Source: a virus. From it: a DNA stretch of 25,723 nt. The notes beneath the pieces are model-generated. The model had not been told where the DNA came from. It was given only the letters and a program-made list of their open reading frames with translations, and made no database searches. Location of the stretch: positions 1 through 25,723 of the IMG/VR virus record IMGVR_UViG_3300035137_000091. One strand, given 5' to 3'. Positions 22,102-25,723 of this stretch are shown here, piece by piece (the first letter of the stretch is position 1; the number at the start of each line of letters is the position of its first letter). The position numbers and the translations under genes are program-made.

Positions 22102-22530
22102 CTATCCGGAAGGCTTGCTCAAATCCAGACGTGCCAGAATCCGCTTTTTCCTGGAGGAGGATGTCCTGCATGGGTGCTGATTGATAAATGAAAACTTATT
22201 TATCCATTTTTCAAATTTAGCACGTGACGGCTGTATAAAAGGCCGTTCGGGTAGGAGCACCTCTCCATTTATTATTCGGTGCCAGCATGGGGCTTTCATA
22301 TCGAAGACCCATTCTTCAGGATTATTATAAACCACTCTTTCAAAGTGGTCTCTCTCCACCGGAGGAAATCGGGACAGGAATGACGCCACATCAAGTGTAT
22401 TCCAATTGACGTAACGGAGAATCCCATTATCAACTAATTCACAACAACAGACCCCCGGATTGTATCTGAGGAAAGTCTCCAAAGAGTAGGAAAAATCAGG
22501 GGGGGAACGATCTATGACCTTTGTTGTCAT
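22102..22530 (-). CDS. Protein of unknown function
   Basis: 142 residues from ATG 22530, about ten bases after AAGGGA; upstream in-frame starts would run into the previous gene. It has a CCC cluster (YNPGVCCCELVDNG), LRYVNWNTLDVASFLSRFPP, PEEWVFDMKAPCWHRI, then PFIQPSRAKFEKWINKFSF and a basic Ser/Arg/Lys tail (RTSSSRKKRILARLDLS). Not recognised. The aromatic/cysteine content and the basic end suggest a small soluble, perhaps nucleic-acid-associated protein. It is in the early-type small gene cluster between primase and terminase. Confidence 0.65.
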   Translation of the reverse strand: MTTKVIDRSPPDFSYSLETFLRYNPGVCCCELVDNGILRYVNWNTLDVASFLSRFPPVERDHFERVVYNNPEEWVFDMKAPCWHRIINGEVLLPERPFIQPSRAKFEKWINKFSFINQHPCRTSSSRKKRILARLDLSKPSG

Positions 22531-22549
22531 CACAGTAAGATCCCTTAAT

Positions 22550-22846
22550 TTAGGCACCCAGAACCTCCTCCTGATTCTCAGCATTCAGCTTGATCAGGTC
22601 ATCAACGTCTCTCAGTTCCTGCTTAATCTCAGCCAGCTTCTTGATAGAATCCAGATTCCCAGATACAACCTGTTCCTGGGCTTTTTCCAGTTTTTCCTCC
22701 AGCTCAATCTTTTCCTTGTTGAGCAGGGCGGTCATCTGATTGAAGTTCTGCTCAACCAGTCGGCGTGTACGTCCCTTCTTCCGTTTCAATTTCGGATCTT
22801 CTTCCTGATTATACAGTTCCTCAAATAGTCCTTTTTCCTTTGCCAT
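22550..22846 (-). CDS. Small charged coiled-coil protein
   Basis: 98 residues. After a basic stretch (KLKRKKGRTRRLVEQNFNQM) it is a continuous heptad coiled coil (LNKEKIELEEKLEKAQEQVV, IKKLAEIKQELRDVDDLIKL). ATG at 22846 overlaps the TAA of the basic 48-residue gene (TAATG) and follows AGGAGA. Likely a small dimer or oligomer, perhaps DNA-binding at its basic front; not recognised. Confidence 0.75.
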   Translation of the reverse strand: MAKEKGLFEELYNQEEDPKLKRKKGRTRRLVEQNFNQMTALLNKEKIELEEKLEKAQEQVVSGNLDSIKKLAEIKQELRDVDDLIKLNAENQEEVLGA

Positions 22847-22992
22847 TATTTTCTCCTGTTTATCCGCCGGGATTCCTTAATCATCCGGCATTTTCTTTTC
22901 CGGGATTTCTTCCCGGGTCTGCGCTTTTTGGTATCCCAGCGATCCCGCAAATAGGTCATCACCCAGCCAATCTGCTTTCCCCGCCTATTCAT
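22846..22992 (-). CDS. Very basic 48-residue protein
   Basis: Starts at ATG 22992 (MNRRGKQIGWVMTYLRDRWD) and ends at 22846, where its TAA overlaps the next gene's ATG (TAATG), so its end carries that gene's AGGAGA site. About 45% of residues are Lys or Arg (KKRRPGKKSRKRK). No clear Shine-Dalgarno site; it starts 32 bases after the previous stop and could be made by reinitiation. The frame is open upstream over the previous gene, but that part is a shadow. Possible nucleic-acid-binding peptide; unrecognised. Confidence 0.5.
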   Translation of the reverse strand: MNRRGKQIGWVMTYLRDRWDTKKRRPGKKSRKRKCRMIKESRRINRRK

Positions 22993-23023
22993 TACAGCCC
23001 GGGCACGGCTCTGGGGATATGGT

Positions 23024-23545
23024 TTATTTTTCGGGGTTGGTCCCGTCTTCTGACGGGGCTCCAGGTTCGGCACTTTCTTTTGGCTCACTGGATTCCTCCT
23101 TTTCCTTGGATTCTTCCCTGGCTTTTTTCTCAGCTTCAGCAGCTTTCTTCTTGGCCTCCAGGATAGCCGCATGCGCTGCCTGAATCCCCTTCAGAACGGC
23201 GGACAGGGCTTCTGTGGTCACCTTTCCCTTCAGATTCCCCTTGGCAGCCTCCTCCAGGTCTTTCCTCCACTCCTCATTTTCCTTGGCTGCAAGAGCAGCA
23301 TTGTATACCCCGGGAGCTCTCCGGCCCCAGGATATGAGGGCATCAGCAAGAATGGCCATAATCATTCCACCATTCACCATTTTGTTTTCCAACAACCACA
23401 GGACCCCTTCAGCTGCATTGTTGGTCTGGAGCACTACCAGAGTCAACAAAGCGGTCAGCTTCTCTGAGCTTGTCCCGAATGACTGAAAGAAATCAGGAGC
23501 ACTTTCATCATAAGTATACTCCAGATTCAACACACCTTTCTTCAT
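23024..23545 (-). CDS. Helical protein with charged C-terminal tail, unknown function
   Basis: 173 residues. It begins VLNLEYTYDESAPDFFQSFG, then has a helical core (KLTALLTLVVLQTNNAAEGV, LWLLENKMVNGGMIMAILAD). It continues with amphipathic helices rich in Ala/Lys (AALAAKENEEWRKDLEEAA) and ends in a low-complexity Glu/Lys/Ser/Pro tail (EESKEKEESSEPKESAEPGA). ATG at 23545 follows AAGGAGAG. The pattern is that of a small oligomeric phage protein. No family recognised. Confidence 0.72.
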   Translation of the reverse strand: MKKGVLNLEYTYDESAPDFFQSFGTSSEKLTALLTLVVLQTNNAAEGVLWLLENKMVNGGMIMAILADALISWGRRAPGVYNAALAAKENEEWRKDLEEAAKGNLKGKVTTEALSAVLKGIQAAHAAILEAKKKAAEAEKKAREESKEKEESSEPKESAEPGAPSEDGTNPEK

Positions 23546-23547
23546 CT

Positions 23548-23955
23548 TTACTCTCCTTTATACAAACACAACAATGCATGTCTTTTGGCTTCATCTTCAT
23601 TGCTATGTAATTCCATATCTGGCTCCTCCGGATTCCTCCGAAAATAAAATGAGGTTCTGACTACCTTGTTGAAAGGAAACAGGCCCCCATGAGTGGAGGG
23701 AGAAATCCAGATACAATAATCATTCTGATATATCTGAGTGCCTGTAGCCGGGTCGCTGGATTCTTTGTTGATCCCCTCAATGGCTCTCTGAAACAACAGA
23801 GGGAGAAGACACTTGGTCCAGGCAGTACATGAGTTCAAATCTTTTATGGAAAACACCCTGCCGTCCGGAAGACTGATGTTGTGACGGTCTACAATAGCAA
23901 AACCCTCAGCCCAGTTGACCAACCAAGTCAAAAACTGTTTGTCTGCCCGCTTCAT
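23548..23955 (-). CDS. Protein of unknown function
   Basis: 135 residues. Compact globular composition: ADKQFLTWLVNWAEGFAIVD, PDGRVFSIKDLNSCTAWTKC, LFQRAIEGINKESSDPA, NDYCIWISPSTHGG, KVVRTSFYFRRN, then DEAKRHALLCLYKGE. Starts at ATG 23955 seven bases after GGAGG, overlapping the 38-residue gene by ATGA. It stops two bases before the next gene. Not recognised; mixed alpha/beta is likely. Confidence 0.72.
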   Translation of the reverse strand: MKRADKQFLTWLVNWAEGFAIVDRHNISLPDGRVFSIKDLNSCTAWTKCLLPLLFQRAIEGINKESSDPATGTQIYQNDYCIWISPSTHGGLFPFNKVVRTSFYFRRNPEEPDMELHSNEDEAKRHALLCLYKGE

Positions 23956-24068
23956 GACTGATCCTCCAACACAGCTCTCCGTACGGCCTCATATAGGGGC
24001 AAATGCCAATATTCTCTCTTCAGGCAAAGGAACCCCATATTGCAATATTTGTCATAATTAATCTTCAC
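23952..24068 (-). CDS. 38-residue small protein
   Basis: GTG at 24068 preceded by AAGGAGG with a 6-base spacer, one of the best ribosome binding sites in the window. Sequence: KINYDKYCNMGFLCLKREYW, HLPLYEAVRRAVLEDQS. Its TGA overlaps the next gene's ATG (ATGA). The coupling and the strong site make it a real gene despite its size. Two cysteines and many aromatics; function unknown. Confidence 0.68.
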   Translation of the reverse strand: MKINYDKYCNMGFLCLKREYWHLPLYEAVRRAVLEDQS

Positions 24069-24126
24069 ATCTCCCTCCTTAAAACTCAAAATTGATTTGC
24101 TCCGGGAATGGGGATAGGAATAAAGC

Positions 24127-24144
24127 ACTTAATATCCGTTAAGT
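24127..24144. promoter_or_regulatory. Operator-like dyad ACTTAA-N6-TTAAGT
   Basis: A perfect 6-bp inverted repeat with a 6-base spacer in the 78-base gap after the primase stop and before the 38-residue gene. It could be an operator or chance; no convincing promoter surrounds it. Confidence 0.25.
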
Positions 24145-24146
24145 AT

Positions 24147-25040
24147 TTATCCAACTCCCAACTCCTTTTTCATTCTCACTGCTTCTGAGAAGGACATATC
24201 AGCAGGATCCCCGGAGGAAAGGTTGATCATCTCAACTTCCTTTTTGAGAGAAGCTAATTTCAATGCAATCTTCCGTGCCTTCTTTTGGGCAGCAGGTTCC
24301 GGGTCAAATAACAGGAAGATCCTATCAAATACCGCCATCTCCTTCACTTGCTGATCCGGAACAGAGGTGCCGAAAGTACACACAGCCCCATCCCCCAACC
24401 TCCACACATCAAAGACCCCCTCCACAACCAGGATCCCGGAACCTTCACAATTGTTAATATTGTAGAGAGCGTGCTTGTAATGGGACACTGATTCATCCAG
24501 TCGAGCTCCCTTGTATTTCACAGGGGAGTCAATCACTGTCCGGCCCTGATAGGAAATCAGCCGACCTGCTCTGTTATAGATGGGTATAATGATTCTGTAT
24601 TTATAATCCCCTGATACGGTTCCCCTAATGTGATATCTGTCTTCCAAATACCCCGGATCAAATCCTCTTTTCTTCAGGTATTTCTTGTGTATGGGTTTCA
24701 GATCACCCCCGGGGAGATCCACATGGGTTGCTGTTCCGAACCGAACCGAACCGGATCCAGAGGCCTGCGTTCCAGAGGAAATCCCCCAATAGGAGTTCAT
24801 CAACTCCTTGGCCTGAGGAACCCCGATGGACAGCAGCTGAGAGAGCACCCATGACATGGAAGCTCCTCCACAATTCCAACAACTGTAATATCCTTTGTCT
24901 AAATTGAAACCCCCATACCAGCCAGAGTGGCCGCAGAGGGGACAATGAACCCCAATCCAACCTGGGAAGACTTTGTTGCCGTCCGGTTGCTTGCAAGGGA
25001 TAGAATAATCATTTAACAATCTAACTATGTCAATTTTCAT
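24147..25040 (-). CDS. DNA primase (CHC2 zinc ribbon plus Toprim)
   Basis: 297 residues. The zinc ribbon is CPLCG (C33, C36) and CWNCGG (C54, C57). Toprim_N-like strands follow (YRIIIPIYNRAGRLISYQGR, ~149-167), then the Toprim core ILVVEGVFDVWRLG (E207, D211) and IFLLFDPEPAA (D246, E248). It would make RNA primers for phage DNA replication. No helicase domain or DnaG-type C-terminal helicase-binding domain is present; it is a minimal form. ATG at 25040 is within the end of the repeat gene (11-base overlap), with only a weak GGAA/GAAG upstream. Confidence 0.9.
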   Translation of the reverse strand: MKIDIVRLLNDYSIPCKQPDGNKVFPGWIGVHCPLCGHSGWYGGFNLDKGYYSCWNCGGASMSWVLSQLLSIGVPQAKELMNSYWGISSGTQASGSGSVRFGTATHVDLPGGDLKPIHKKYLKKRGFDPGYLEDRYHIRGTVSGDYKYRIIIPIYNRAGRLISYQGRTVIDSPVKYKGARLDESVSHYKHALYNINNCEGSGILVVEGVFDVWRLGDGAVCTFGTSVPDQQVKEMAVFDRIFLLFDPEPAAQKKARKIALKLASLKKEVEMINLSSGDPADMSFSEAVRMKKELGVG

Positions 25041-25723
25041 TATTTACTTCAATTCCAGTTATTCCTTCAAAAATCTTCTTATCAAATTCGGGAAGAGAAG
25101 CCAAATACTCAACAGCAACCTTCGGCATGTCTTTCCATGCTTCTTCTTTCTGTACTTCTTCAGCCTTCGGGATTGGAGTCTTTTTCCATTCTAATCCACT
25201 TTTTAGATATAAATATTTAAGATTATTAAATTCAGGATGCCATCCATTCAATCTCCTATACAATTTCAATTGGATTTCTTCCCACCGTTCTTTCTTCACT
25301 TTTTTGTTGAACAAATAATATTCATTCTTTTTGTTCAAGCAAAAAAGTCCTTTTGATATTCCAACAGAATTTAAAATTCCATAGGACGAATTGACTCCGT
25401 GGGAATCATTGACTCCGTCGGACCAGTTGACTCCGTGGGACAAGTTGACTCCGTCGGACCGGTTGACTCCGTCGGACCAGTTGACTCCGTCGGACCGGTT
25501 GACTCCGTCGGACCGGTTGACTCCGTCGGACCGGTTGACTCCGTCGGACCGGTTGACTCCGTCGGACCGGTTGACTCCGTCGGACCGGTTGACTCCGTGG
25601 GACAAGTTGACTCCGTCGGACAAGTTGACTCCGTCGGACAAGTTGACTCCGTCGGACGAATTGACTCCGTGGGACAAGTTGACTCCGTCGGACCGGTTGA
25701 CTCCGTCGGACGAATTGACTCCG
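25030..25723 (-). CDS. Hexapeptide-repeat protein (runs off right edge)
   Basis: Open to the right edge, so the true start is unseen; an apparent TTG start inside is only a repeat unit. At least 18 full hexapeptide units of the form (R/L/S/W/D)-S-(D/H)-G-V-N are followed by decayed ones ([14 protein letters not shown]). The unique C-terminal domain of ~110 residues ([40 protein letters not shown], then [20 protein letters not shown]) is charged and helical. The repeat could form a beta solenoid with Val inside. Upstream of the primase, overlapping its start. Function unknown. Confidence 0.8.
   Translation of the reverse strand, partial: GVNSSDGVNRSDGVNLSHGVNSSDGVNLSDGVNLSDGVNLSHGVNRSDGVNRSDGVNRSDGVNRSDGVNRSDGVNRSDGVNWSDGVNRSDGVNLSHGVNWSDGVNDSHGVNSSYGILNSVGISKGLFCLNKKNEYYLFNKKVKKERWEEIQLKLYRRLNGWHPEFNNLKYLYLKSGLEWKKTPIPKAEEVQKEEAWKDMPKVAVEYLASLPEFDKKIFEGITGIEVNNEN
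25391..25723. repeat. 18-bp tandem repeat, 18 complete units to the window edge
   Basis: Plus-strand unit TTGACTCCGTCGGACCGG in tandem without spacers. Units 6-11 are identical. Variation is nearly confined to one internal base (C/G, giving Asp or His) and the last three bases (giving Arg, Trp, Leu, Ser or Asp). The array continues past the right edge. Confidence 0.95.

Noticed and set aside
22993-23172. N-terminal extension of the basic 48-residue gene
   Set aside because: It is a shadow of the acidic tail of the preceding gene in another frame.
25391-25723. CRISPR array
   Set aside because: The 18-bp units abut with no spacers and stay in frame as a hexapeptide repeat.
25391-25723. A row of TTGACT elements as -35 promoter boxes on the plus strand
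   Set aside because: No -10 element follows at 16-18 bp and no plus-strand gene is nearby; explained by the coding repeat.

Overview
The window is one segment of a tailed-phage (or prophage) genome with a contractile tail. Every gene I accept lies on the minus strand, so the biological order runs from the right edge to the left. Junctions are very tight (ATGA, GTGA, TAATG overlaps) and most genes have strong AGGAGG-type ribosome binding sites. I see no tRNA, integrase, lysis or host gene. The sequence does not identify the host; the consistent strong Shine-Dalgarno sites only argue for a host that uses them heavily.

Right end (about 25.7 to 21.2 kb): a gene cut by the window edge whose N-terminal part is an 18-bp tandem repeat encoding a hexapeptide, then a minimal CHC2/Toprim primase, then a run of small, mostly unrecognised genes. 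Two of these are very short genes of 38 and 45 codons, supported by start/stop overlaps with their neighbours. Next comes the packaging and head block: small and large terminase, portal and MuF-like minor head protein. A 101-codon gene and a strong minus-strand terminator follow.

Middle (16.2 to 9.0 kb): an AT-richer LamG-fold structural gene that looks imported, a DUF2213-type prohead protease fused to a scaffold (with a probable nested scaffold start), a Gp24-like cement protein, a DUF2184-type major capsid protein, an unknown gene, and the connector series (DUF4054, gp10-like neck, head closure, tail terminator).

Left part (9.0 to 0 kb): DUF3383 sheath, DUF3277 tube, a tail assembly chaperone with a probable -1 frameshift extension at G GGG GGT, tape measure, Dit-like protein, baseplate plug, gpD-like hub, Gp138-like spike, gp25-like wedge, gpJ-like wedge and the start of a tail fibre. 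This is the gene set of a short, simple contractile tail like that described for cyanophage Pam3.

The most unusual points are: (1) a domain of about 95 residues inserted in the middle of both the tail sheath and the capsid cement protein, sharing a 31-bp DNA block with 29 identities, and a related-looking insert in gpJ; (2) the palindrome GGATCC, about 47 copies by hand count where about 6 are expected, absent from the LamG gene and from about 21.8-24.2 kb; (3) the hexapeptide repeat gene; (4) an attenuator-like leader before the LamG gene; (5) a hairpin over the possible terS starts with repeated TTACATGGAAG motifs upstream. No stretch of 300 bases or more lacks a gene.
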